Part shown: positions 16,872-25,843 of the stretch, one piece after another
Position numbering within the stretch: the stretch's first letter is position 1
Layout of the letters: each line of letters starts with the position of its first letter
Source: Photobacterium galatheae
Lineage (GTDB): Bacteria; Pseudomonadota; Gammaproteobacteria; Enterobacterales; Vibrionaceae
Reading direction: 5' to 3'
DNA length: 64,000 nucleotides
NCBI RefSeq assembly: GCF_000695255.1
Contig: NZ_JMIB01000027.1
Coordinates: 211,648 to 275,647, forward strand
Notes under the pieces: generated by a model
The model's database searches: none
The model's input: the letters and a program-made list of their open reading frames with translations, nothing else
Told to the model about the DNA's origin: nothing
Made by a program: the position numbers and the translations under genes

Positions 16872-19800
16872 ATGCTCAATGTATATCACTCGAACAGCAT
16901 GGCGCTATTGAAAACTCTTATCATACAACTGATTAAAAACGAGCCTTTAGAAAGTGTTTTCGAAGAAGAGCAAATTCTTGTCCAGAGTTCAGGGATCTCG
17001 CAATGGCTCAAAATGTCTATCGCTTCTGAGATAGGAATTACAGCCAATACCAAGTTCCCGCTCCCTGCCACATTTCTCTGGAACATGTTTCACTTAATCC
17101 TTCCTTCGCTCCCGAAGGAGAGCGCATTTTCCAAAGAGATGATGAAGTGGAAGATGATGAAAATCTTACCCTCTGTGATTGATTCACCTGAGTTTGAACC
17201 CATCAAAAACTACTTGGTGAATGACAAAAATGGAGTCAAAAACCACCAGCTCGCAGATAAGATTGCAGATCTTTATGACCAATATTCTGTCTTTCGCCCA
17301 GAATGGATTGCCGAGTGGGAAAGCGGAACATGGGATCACGATGTCATCGGTCACCATCGTTGGCAACCCATCCTCTGGAAACTTCTCGTTGAGTATACAA
17401 AAGCGCTGGGACAATCCGAATTTCATCGCGCAAACATGTACGAATCTTTCATTGAAAAGGTTTCTTCCGGAGACTTCGACAAGTCTGCGCTGCCGAAAAG
17501 ATTGTTTGTCGTTGGCATTTCTTCTTTACCGCCCAGATTCCTTGATGCGCTACAAGCTCTTTCTCGCCATGCAGAGATCCACTTGATGTTCACCAATCCT
17601 TGCCGATTCTACTGGGGAGACATCAAAGACGAGAAGTACCTTGCTCAGTCTGAAGCAAAAAAGAGAAAGAAATTTATCATTGAACACGCAAAGGCAACTG
17701 ATGCCGGCGAGTCTCATCAGCTCACATCAGGCATTAACCATGAACTTTTTGTGGGTGAGGATACAACGATAGGTGCCTCTGTTGGTCACCCCCTCCTTGC
17801 TTCAATGGGAAAAATGGGACGTGATTATTTATCACTTTTGTCTGAGAAAGAGGCCGATGAAATCGATGCATTTATTGATATAAAACGAGACTCGCTTCTG
17901 CATCATGTTCAGGCCGACATACTCAACTTAGATGACAAATCTCAGTCTGTTTCCTTCGACAGTAACGAAGGGAAGGGAATGATCTTCGGTAATGATCGCT
18001 CAATCACACTGCACGGCTGTTTTTCTCCACACAGAGAGGTTGAGATACTTCATGATTATCTGCTGAAAAAATTCAACGAAGATAGTAACTTAACACCACA
18101 AGATGTTGTTATCATGGTCACTGACATTGATCTTTACTCACCTCACATCAACGCAGTGTTTTCAGGTGTTCCCAAAGATCGGTATATCCCCTATTCAGTG
18201 TCTGACAGAACTGCATCATCACAAGCACCAGTCTTACAGGTATTTCTTGATCTTTTATCGATTGGCATCGGCAGACAAGAGACGTCAAAAGTCATGGAAA
18301 TACTCGAAGTCCCTGCGGTGATGAGAAAGTTTGACATCGATCCCGATGACTTCAGTAAGCTTTCCATATGGATAGAGCAATCCGGGATTCGGTGGGGATT
18401 AGATGAAGAGACCGCGCGATCAAATAACTTACCAGCCCCGAAGCAAAATCATTGGCTTTTCGGACTCAATCGGATGATCTTAGGCTATGCCATCCCGCAA
18501 GAGAAAGGCGAATTCCAAGACATCCTTCCTTACAATGAGTGCCAGGGATCTGCTGCGGAGCTTGCCGGAAAGCTCGGTGTATTGATTGACGCACTCATTG
18601 CGCTCAGAAATGAACTCTCTCAACCACATACCATTCAAGGCTGGATTGATGTCATCAACAGCCTCCTCGATACCTTCTTTGATGTCACAAGAGAGGAAGA
18701 AGATGCAATTGCAAACATCAGAGCAACACTGTCGACGTTATATCATGTTGTGCAATCTGCCCAGTACACAGACGACATCGCAACAGAGATTATCATCAGA
18801 CATTTCAACAGCATCTTTTCAAAAGATCGGCTTTCCCAACACCTCATGATAGGGAAAGTCACATTTTGCACCCTCATGTCTATGCGTTCGATACCGTTCA
18901 AGCTGGTTTGTCTGCTTGGCATGAATGATGCTCTCTACCCCAGAGCATGCCAGCCTGAAGGTTTTGACTTAATGGCAGCGAATCCCCGAATTGGAGATCG
19001 TTCCCGAAGACACGATGACCGATATCTATTCTTAGAAGCCATACTTGCAGCGCAAGAATCGCTATACATCAGCTATGTTGCCAAGAACATACAGGACAAC
19101 ACCGACAAAGCCCCATCCGTCTTGGTCAGTGAACTCCTTGAATACCTTCAAAAAAGCTACTGTTTTGAAGACAACTTTCAGGATGATGCCGAGCAAGCAG
19201 AAAGGGCTTTGGTTGATACAATATATTGTCAGCACCCCTTAAGTCCTTTCTCTCCGTCTGCTTTCCAAGGGGAATATCAAAGTTTCGCAGCTGAATGGGT
19301 TCCGGCATCCATGGCCTCGGTCGCCAAAAAAGAAAAAGCTGCTGATGTCTTTCTGAGCAAACCTTTGGAAAATATCCTTGTCAATGTATCTGGCCATGAC
19401 GCTCAGATAAGATTAGACATCAGTGAACTCCTTCGATTCTGGAGCTTACCTGTAAAACACTTTTTTGCGCGCCGCTTGAACGTCAATTTTGATCTGCAAC
19501 ATCATTTTACCCGTGATGAAGAATCATTCGATCTGGATGCCAGAGAAGCGTTCCCGGTCAAAAGGCAATGGCTGGATGCACTTGTTAATCAAACAGATAT
19601 TGAAAGTGGTGACGGAAAGGGTTGCCAAAGCTTTTTATTAAACGACATGTCATTGAACAACATCTCATTGAACGACATGGTGAAACAGTTTTCGTTAGCG
19701 GGGGTGTTACCGCATGGTGGATTTGGTTACAACTGCTTATCAGACATCCGAGAATCCATCGCGTCTGTCGCAAAACAAGTCAGGGGACTCACCGCTTCTG

Positions 19801-20381
19801 GTTTGCTGGAACAAAAAATAGATCTCTGTTTTGAACTTGATGGCCTCACGATTCATCTGGATGGCTGGGCAAGACGCCTCTTTGCGCATGGCTCAGTTTA
19901 CTACCGTGCAGGCACGCTTCGACCTCAAGATATCCTCCAGGCCTGGATTCAGCATTTGGCCGTCGCGGCGAGTGGCATTCAAAAACCAACTTATATACTC
20001 TGTATCTCTGATCAAATCATGATAGAACCATTGGGTATTGCTGAAGCGAAAGAATATCTAAGAAACCTTGTTCATGGATATTACCAAGGGATGTGCAGCC
20101 CAATCCCTTTCCTGCCCAGGTGTTGCTATGCCGCACTGAAAGCCATTCAGGATAAAAAAACGGGTCTGTTTTGTGGCAGCTTTCAGGAAAATAAAGACAA
20201 AATCACATCTGCAATTGAACAGGCCTTTACTGGCGGGTACAACGCATTCAGTGGCGAAATTTCTAACCCTTATATATCAAGGGTATGGACTGAGGTAAAC
20301 GATGACTTTGCAGAATCTGTATTCCACGCTGCACTCACTTATCTATACCCGGCGATGACCAGAATCAAAGCAATTGAGTGA
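16872..20381 (+). CDS. recC: RecC, exonuclease V subunit gamma
   Basis: The start at 16872 (MLNVYHSN) matches the E. coli RecC N-terminus (MLRVYHSN); the frame is open to 16800. 1169 residues against 1122. Collinear family blocks include ILVQSSGISQWLKM, FPLPATFLWNMF, LPKESAFSKEMMKWK, DLYDQYSVFRPEW and LMFTNPCRFYWGDI. RecC scans for Chi sites and holds the RecBCD complex together. A local repeat (LLNDMSLNNISLNDM, near residue 925) looks like a slippage insertion relative to the family. recC is separated from recB/recD by two unrelated genes rather than by ptrA. No Shine-Dalgarno sequence precedes the ATG. Confidence 0.95.
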   Translation: MLNVYHSNSMALLKTLIIQLIKNEPLESVFEEEQILVQSSGISQWLKMSIASEIGITANTKFPLPATFLWNMFHLILPSLPKESAFSKEMMKWKMMKILPSVIDSPEFEPIKNYLVNDKNGVKNHQLADKIADLYDQYSVFRPEWIAEWESGTWDHDVIGHHRWQPILWKLLVEYTKALGQSEFHRANMYESFIEKVSSGDFDKSALPKRLFVVGISSLPPRFLDALQALSRHAEIHLMFTNPCRFYWGDIKDEKYLAQSEAKKRKKFIIEHAKATDAGESHQLTSGINHELFVGEDTTIGASVGHPLLASMGKMGRDYLSLLSEKEADEIDAFIDIKRDSLLHHVQADILNLDDKSQSVSFDSNEGKGMIFGNDRSITLHGCFSPHREVEILHDYLLKKFNEDSNLTPQDVVIMVTDIDLYSPHINAVFSGVPKDRYIPYSVSDRTASSQAPVLQVFLDLLSIGIGRQETSKVMEILEVPAVMRKFDIDPDDFSKLSIWIEQSGIRWGLDEETARSNNLPAPKQNHWLFGLNRMILGYAIPQEKGEFQDILPYNECQGSAAELAGKLGVLIDALIALRNELSQPHTIQGWIDVINSLLDTFFDVTREEEDAIANIRATLSTLYHVVQSAQYTDDIATEIIIRHFNSIFSKDRLSQHLMIGKVTFCTLMSMRSIPFKLVCLLGMNDALYPRACQPEGFDLMAANPRIGDRSRRHDDRYLFLEAILAAQESLYISYVAKNIQDNTDKAPSVLVSELLEYLQKSYCFEDNFQDDAEQAERALVDTIYCQHPLSPFSPSAFQGEYQSFAAEWVPASMASVAKKEKAADVFLSKPLENILVNVSGHDAQIRLDISELLRFWSLPVKHFFARRLNVNFDLQHHFTRDEESFDLDAREAFPVKRQWLDALVNQTDIESGDGKGCQSFLLNDMSLNNISLNDMVKQFSLAGVLPHGGFGYNCLSDIRESIASVAKQVRGLTASGLLEQKIDLCFELDGLTIHLDGWARRLFAHGSVYYRAGTLRPQDILQAWIQHLAVAASGIQKPTYILCISDQIMIEPLGIAEAKEYLRNLVHGYYQGMCSPIPFLPRCCYAALKAIQDKKTGLFCGSFQENKDKITSAIEQAFTGGYNAFSGEISNPYISRVWTEVNDDFAESVFHAALTYLYPAMTRIKAIE

Positions 20382-20396
20382 GAGTTCATAACGTAC

Positions 20397-20418
20397 AAAA
20401 GGGAACATTCCTTTTCTT
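20397..20418. terminator. Weak bidirectional hairpin after recC
   Basis: AAAAGG/CCTTTT stem with a short loop, followed by CTTTG, 16 bp past the recC stop and ahead of the convergent KpsC-like gene. Confidence 0.45.
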
Positions 20419-20567
20419 TGTTCACATCAAATGACACTCAGGTTTCGTGATTCATAGCCCCGGGAAATCTTCATGAATCAAAATTTAGGTTGTCGGTGTC
20501 AAACGCGCCTACAACCGCCCTACAGGATGTCAAACAGGCGATGGTCAATACAGTGCGACCTGCTAAC

Positions 20568-21686
20568 CTAAAAATCTCTCTCTGAAAATATGTCAATCAA
20601 TTGCTTCTGCGATAATGGTTTTCTGCCTCTTTTACAAAAGTACGCGGGCGCTTCTATCAGAGCAGCTCGAATCAGATGCGCTAAGGCTCTGTTTTTACAT
20701 CCATACAAATCCACCAGATTTAACCGACGCTTGCCTGGACAATGATCAACAGTGAGGCCGAAGCCACTATAAAAAGGCGTGCCGAAAGTGTGTACTTCTT
20801 TCCCCTCAAGCAACCCAAGTATCCCCAATTCAGAAGTAAGCACACAAACCAATCTTGCGGAAAACAGGGCTTGCAGCAAATAATGCTGACTTCTGTATTG
20901 ATCGACCAGACTCATCAACAATTCTGATTCAAAACGGCCATTGTGATGTTGAGAGTCATCGACAAAAACAACCTGAGTACACTCAAGCTCCCGCTTGACC
21001 GACATCAGAAAACTGAAATGATGATGTCTTTGCCCGCCGAATCTCACCTGATCGCTTGTCTCATTTTCTCCAATCACTAAAGTAAACTCAGCCCCACTTT
21101 GAGGTGCCACCCTGTTCTTTCTGAACAACGCTTGCAATGCGCTCAGAACCCCGAACGCTTCATCAATTTGTTCATTTGAGTATCGAACGCCCGCAATGTA
21201 CTGAATCAGCTCACTTTCACCAGAACTCTCATAATGGCAATGTCCCCCTTGTTCCATCAAGAGCGAAGAGATACGGTTCGAAAGGCCAAGAACACTGAGT
21301 AAGTCCCCTAGAAAATGATCTGAAATCCGCCATATCGGGATATTAAACTCAAGCGCCAAATCATAAACCCAGGCAGGTTCACTGTGCCCCACAACACAAA
21401 ATGAACATGCGCCTTCTGAGCTCACAATTTTCCGTTTTGCCAGAGAGGCTCCGAGATGACTTGGGTAGTAAACCCAATTGGATTCAGGGCAGATGCTTCG
21501 GGCTCTCAAAAAATTCGCCATGCCCAAACCGACGGCCAAAATGGTACAGCTTCCTTGTCTTGAGGCAACCTCCTGACACATTGCAAATTTCATCCTTATG
21601 CACATTCTCTTGCTCATCAGTACGCACTGACCTGATGATGTCATTATTACACCACACAAGCAACAGACCACTTGCCGATCCCGCAC
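20568..21686 (-). CDS. KpsC/capsule-type Kdo-transferase homologue
   Basis: Up to 372 residues; the first codon of the frame is GTG, and internal ATGs (for example MSKRM or MKFAMCQ, about residues 24-32) are possible starts. The diagnostic block is HTFGTPFYSGFGLTVDHCPGKRRLNLVDLYG, which matches the Capsule_synth/KpsC signature (G-x-PFY-x-G-x-GLT-x-D followed by RR). In that family it lies in the CMP-Kdo binding domain of beta-Kdo transferases that build the capsule lipid linker. KpsC has two such domains and more than 600 residues; this has one. No other capsule genes are seen. It sits on the opposite strand between recC and recB, which suggests insertion into a recC-recB-recD cluster. Confidence 0.68.
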   Translation of the reverse strand: MRDRQVVCCLCGVIMTSSGQCVLMSKRMCIRMKFAMCQEVASRQGSCTILAVGLGMANFLRARSICPESNWVYYPSHLGASLAKRKIVSSEGACSFCVVGHSEPAWVYDLALEFNIPIWRISDHFLGDLLSVLGLSNRISSLLMEQGGHCHYESSGESELIQYIAGVRYSNEQIDEAFGVLSALQALFRKNRVAPQSGAEFTLVIGENETSDQVRFGGQRHHHFSFLMSVKRELECTQVVFVDDSQHHNGRFESELLMSLVDQYRSQHYLLQALFSARLVCVLTSELGILGLLEGKEVHTFGTPFYSGFGLTVDHCPGKRRLNLVDLYGCKNRALAHLIRAALIEAPAYFCKRGRKPLSQKQLIDIFSERDF

Positions 21687-21835
21687 GCCATAAACGCCAG
21701 TATGAATGCCTTGGCAAGCAACACCCTAATTCGTTGTTTTTAATGTAAATTCATCGTGGCTTCTCTTTCCTCTGTTCAGCATTGTCGTTCTCAAATTGAC
21801 TAATTTTTTGTACTTTTTATAAAAACCTAAATTTT

Positions 21836-22237
21836 ATGAGTCAAATACCATCGTCATCTCCTCATCGCTTGTTTGAAAGAAAGAAGGATAACCACCCCGT
21901 CATCCTTATGATGTATTGGGGATTGATGACTTCTGTATTCACCCTGGGTCTCTCCGCAATTGCGTCCTCAGTCATCGCAAAGATAACCATCCGACATACG
22001 TCTGGTATCATTCATGAACACAGAAAAGGGCATCTGGAAAACATTGCCAAACGAGGGTTTATCGGTGGATTTCCACTCTTTATGATCGGCTGTTTAGGCT
22101 TAAACACCGCTTTGGCAGGACTGGTCTATTTTCCACTTGGCATATATTTCACACTCGGCGCCATCAGAGGCTACATCAGATACACCGATGGCCTTGATTC
22201 TATTCAAAATCATCAGTCACTGAGAAGGCTTGTTTAG
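21836..22237 (+). CDS. Small membrane protein, DUF4870/Tic20-like
   Basis: 133 residues. After a polar N-terminus come helices at about 22-48, 74-93 and 94-110, with a hydrophilic stretch ITIRHTSGIIHEHRKGHLENIAKR in between. The order of helix, charged His-rich loop, paired helices and a short tail resembles DUF4870 membrane proteins of unknown role. It is immediately upstream of the recB promoter. Confidence 0.5.
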   Translation: MSQIPSSSPHRLFERKKDNHPVILMMYWGLMTSVFTLGLSAIASSVIAKITIRHTSGIIHEHRKGHLENIAKRGFIGGFPLFMIGCLGLNTALAGLVYFPLGIYFTLGAIRGYIRYTDGLDSIQNHQSLRRLV

Positions 22238-22248
22238 GCAAACTTGTG

Positions 22249-22264
22249 TGGTAACATGTTGACA
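22249..22264 (+). promoter_or_regulatory. recB promoter element TGGTAACATGTTGACA
   Basis: An extended -10-like element (TGG-TAACAT) 26 bp before the recB ATG, belonging to the family of TGGTAAYAT-N2-TGAC elements seen at four other sites in the window. Confidence 0.4.
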
Positions 22265-22289
22265 GTCTTCATTCATCACCACGCAAATT

Positions 22290-25200
22290 ATGCCAGCACC
22301 TGAAAAACACCCCATTGAGGTTCTCAACCCGCTTTCCTTCCCGCTTTACGGAGCCAGACTCATTGAAGCTTCGGCGGGCACAGGAAAAACATTCACAATC
22401 TGCACCCTATACCTCAGGTTGTTACTGGGTCATGGCACCGAAGACTGTCGCCATCCCTACCCATTAACGGTTGATCAAATCCTGGTTGTCACTTTTACTG
22501 AAGCCGCAACAGAAGAGCTGCGCTTCAGAATTAGAACAAGAATCAAAGAGGCAAGATACGCATTTCTCAAAGGAGACTCGAATGATCCTCTCTTAAAAAG
22601 GCTCCTGGAAGATACGCAGAATCATCAACTGGCCGCGAACCTGCTCCTTCATGCGGAAAGGCAGATGGACGAATCGGCGATTTTTACGATTCATGGTTTT
22701 TGCCAAAGAATGCTTGTCAATAACGCATTTGAGTCAGGGTCACTCTTTGAGACCAGCTTCCTGACCGATGAAAGCAAACTCAGACAACAAGTCGTTTCGG
22801 ATTACTGGAGAACTCGATTTTATCAGCTTCCTGAAGAAATCAGTGCAATCATACGCTCTGAATGGAAAACCCCGTCTGACTTGCTCCAAGACATCAACCC
22901 TTACCTTTCGGGTTCACCGGTGTACATCAAGGGCAATTCTATTGGTGAAGATATACAACAAGTTCATAAAGACAATTTAACCCGAATCTTCAGCATAAAA
23001 TCAGCGTGGCTATCACACAGCGCCGACATCGTCGAGGCACTTGACCGCTCTGACATTAACAGAAGATCTTACACCAAAAAGTCTCTTCCGAACTGGATCA
23101 ACCTCGTGACAGAGTGGGCTCACGCCGACACCAGAGATTATTTTATCCCGAGTCAATTGGAGAAGTTCAGAGCGACAGTCCTCCAAGAAAAATCAAAAGC
23201 AACCCCACCTCAGCACCCGCTCTTTGATAAAATCGAAACGTTTTATTCAAATCCTGTCAGTCTCACCGACGGGATCATGAAAGAAGCCATTGAGCGCTGT
23301 CGAGTCCTTTTGAAAGCAGCTAAAGAAAAAATATACGTTCTGGCTTTTGACGATCTTTTGACTCAACTCAACGATGCCCTTCAAGGGGATCAAAGTAAGC
23401 TTCTTGCGAAAAAAATCCGATCATTATATCCAGTAGCAATGATTGACGAGTTTCAAGACACAGACCCACTTCAGTACAACATTTTCAGCGCCATTTATAG
23501 AACCAAACTGTCTCAACAGACAGAGATAAAAGCGCATGGCATTTTCATGATCGGCGACCCCAAACAAGCCATCTATGCTTTTCGCGGCGCTGATATCTTC
23601 ACCTACATTCAAGCCAAAAGAGAGGTCAAATCTCACTTTACGCTCAACACGAATTGGCGCTCAAGCCACAGAATGATTCATGCGGTCAACAGCCTTTTCA
23701 TGCATTCTCCTGACCCATTTATTTTTAACCAAGATATCGTGTTCAGGCCCGCGCAATGTTCACCGAAATCAGACGCTCTCGGTTGGAAAATGAACGGTAT
23801 TACTCAACCTGCCCTCACACTCTGGCTCAACCGAGAACATCCAAAACTCACGTCAAAGTCAGACTATATTGCTGAGATGTCAGACGCGACGGTTGAGCAG
23901 ATCCACGTTCTTCTCTCTCATCCCGCAGCACACATCGTGCAAGGAGATGACTCAAGAAACGTTCAGGCCGGTGATATCGCCATCCTGGTCAGAACAAGTC
24001 ATGAAGCGAGAATTGTCCGGCAAAAACTGTCGGACCAAAACATAGCCAGTGTCTATCTGTCGAACAGGGATAGTGTTTTTGCGACAAAAGAAGCCCACGA
24101 CATCCTTAGAATCCTATCCGCAATAAATGAGCCATCCAATGACCGGCGACTGAAACCCGCGTTAGCAACGCACCTACTGGGTGAAAATGCGGAGTCATTC
24201 GTTGCGCTTGAACATCATGAGCACTTACTTGAGGAAGTGATGCTGGAGTTTTCTGAATATGCTCGGATTTGGGAGAAAAAAGGCATTCTGCCGGCACTAC
24301 GTCAGATTTTTATGAACAGAAAAATCGCCGAACGACTCCTGACAAGCGTTGACGGAGAACGCAAAGTCGCCGATTTTCTTCATATCGCCGAGCTACTCCA
24401 AGCGGAAAGCCAGAAGACCACAACTCAACATGGCATGATCCGTTGGCTAACGGAAAAAATTGAAAAGCCAGATGGAAACGCTGAAGAACAGCAAGTCAGA
24501 TTAGAATCTGAAAACGACCTCGTCAAAGTCATTACAATCCACAAATCCAAGGGACTTGAATATCCCTTTGTCTTCTTACCTTTTTTAGCAACATTTCGTG
24601 AATCCGAAACATCCCTTTACCATGATGAGGTCCAAAACCAGACGGTTTTAGACACGAAAAAGGGGCCATATGCTACCTCTAAAGCAGAAAAAGAAAGGTT
24701 GGCAGAAGATCTCAGACTGCTTTATGTCGCAGTCACCAGAGCCGTATATGGCTGCTTTATCGGCCTTGCACCAATCGCAAACGGAAGAAAGAAAAGTGGT
24801 GACTCCGCAATGCACAAAAGTGCTATCGGATGGATCCTTCAGCAAGGATGCACTTCTGATCCGAATGGATTACTCACATTTTCACAGAAGCTCGATGCTT
24901 CCTGCGAAGATATTTGTCTTCAGGAGCCACCCAGGCTTGGTCATCATGAAATCAGCCTTCATCAAGAAGTCGAGTCTCACACGGTGAGCGCCCAAAAGAA
25001 CAATCGGCAGATCACAGAGAATTGGTACGTCACGAGCTTCTCCGCACTCTCAATGAACGCACTGACCCACAGACATGCCGAGCCGGAGTTTGCTTTTGAA
25101 GAAGGAGAGATCGAAACTGAAGAAGAAGTCATGAACATCTTCAATTTTCACAAGGGTGCAAAAGCAGGCACTTTCCTGCATAGCGTATTTGAACATGTCG

Positions 25201-25841
25201 ATTACTCAGCGCCTTCTAGCGAAAAAAACAAAGATATTATTAAAGAACTGCTGTTTTTAGCAGGTTACGATGCGGAATGGGCACCTGTCATTCAAAAATT
25301 AGTCCATGATGTTCTATTCAAACCCATGGGGGACTCACTTTTTCAATTAAGCCAGGTGACAAAAACCAAGTTACTTTGTGAAATGGAATTTACATTTCCA
25401 ATTAAAACACTCAATGCGCAAGCTTTGGCGAATGTGTGTAAAAAACACGATCCAGTTTCTGAAAATATGAATTTAAACTTCTTTGATGTCTCTGGCATGC
25501 TCAAAGGGTTTATTGACCTTATCTTTGAAGCTGACGGTAAATTTTATATTTTAGACTGGAAATCGAATCATTTGGGAGATGTTCAAAGCTGTTATACACA
25601 AAATGCGTTGATCGAAGCCATGCAGGATCATCGATATGACCTTCAGTATCAAATTTATTCACTCGCGCTTCACAAACATCTGAAAAGTAGAATGAAAGAC
25701 TACGTTTACGAAAAACATTTTGGTGGTGTCCTGTATATTTTTTTACGAGGTATTAATCATGAAAATAATCATGGCATATTCTTCACTAAACCGACTGAGG
25801 CATTCTTAATCGATTTGGAAAACTTGTTTGAAAGGAAATAA
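22290..25841 (+). CDS. recB: RecB, exonuclease V subunit beta
   Basis: 1183 residues (E. coli 1180). UvrD-type SF1 helicase: Walker A EASAGTGKTFT near residue 30, Walker B MIDEFQDTDPLQYNIF, MIGDPKQAIYAFRGADIF, and ITIHKSKGLEYPFVFLP. The C-terminal nuclease domain has GFIDLIFEADGKFYILDWKSNHLG with catalytic D1089 and K1091. RecB is the slow 3'-5' motor and the single nuclease of RecBCD, and it loads RecA after Chi. recD follows two bases after its stop. No Shine-Dalgarno sequence is seen before the ATG. It looks fully functional. Confidence 0.97.
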   Translation: MPAPEKHPIEVLNPLSFPLYGARLIEASAGTGKTFTICTLYLRLLLGHGTEDCRHPYPLTVDQILVVTFTEAATEELRFRIRTRIKEARYAFLKGDSNDPLLKRLLEDTQNHQLAANLLLHAERQMDESAIFTIHGFCQRMLVNNAFESGSLFETSFLTDESKLRQQVVSDYWRTRFYQLPEEISAIIRSEWKTPSDLLQDINPYLSGSPVYIKGNSIGEDIQQVHKDNLTRIFSIKSAWLSHSADIVEALDRSDINRRSYTKKSLPNWINLVTEWAHADTRDYFIPSQLEKFRATVLQEKSKATPPQHPLFDKIETFYSNPVSLTDGIMKEAIERCRVLLKAAKEKIYVLAFDDLLTQLNDALQGDQSKLLAKKIRSLYPVAMIDEFQDTDPLQYNIFSAIYRTKLSQQTEIKAHGIFMIGDPKQAIYAFRGADIFTYIQAKREVKSHFTLNTNWRSSHRMIHAVNSLFMHSPDPFIFNQDIVFRPAQCSPKSDALGWKMNGITQPALTLWLNREHPKLTSKSDYIAEMSDATVEQIHVLLSHPAAHIVQGDDSRNVQAGDIAILVRTSHEARIVRQKLSDQNIASVYLSNRDSVFATKEAHDILRILSAINEPSNDRRLKPALATHLLGENAESFVALEHHEHLLEEVMLEFSEYARIWEKKGILPALRQIFMNRKIAERLLTSVDGERKVADFLHIAELLQAESQKTTTQHGMIRWLTEKIEKPDGNAEEQQVRLESENDLVKVITIHKSKGLEYPFVFLPFLATFRESETSLYHDEVQNQTVLDTKKGPYATSKAEKERLAEDLRLLYVAVTRAVYGCFIGLAPIANGRKKSGDSAMHKSAIGWILQQGCTSDPNGLLTFSQKLDASCEDICLQEPPRLGHHEISLHQEVESHTVSAQKNNRQITENWYVTSFSALSMNALTHRHAEPEFAFEEGEIETEEEVMNIFNFHKGAKAGTFLHSVFEHVDYSAPSSEKNKDIIKELLFLAGYDAEWAPVIQKLVHDVLFKPMGDSLFQLSQVTKTKLLCEMEFTFPIKTLNAQALANVCKKHDPVSENMNLNFFDVSGMLKGFIDLIFEADGKFYILDWKSNHLGDVQSCYTQNALIEAMQDHRYDLQYQIYSLALHKHLKSRMKDYVYEKHFGGVLYIFLRGINHENNHGIFFTKPTEAFLIDLENLFERK

Positions 25842-25843
25842 AT

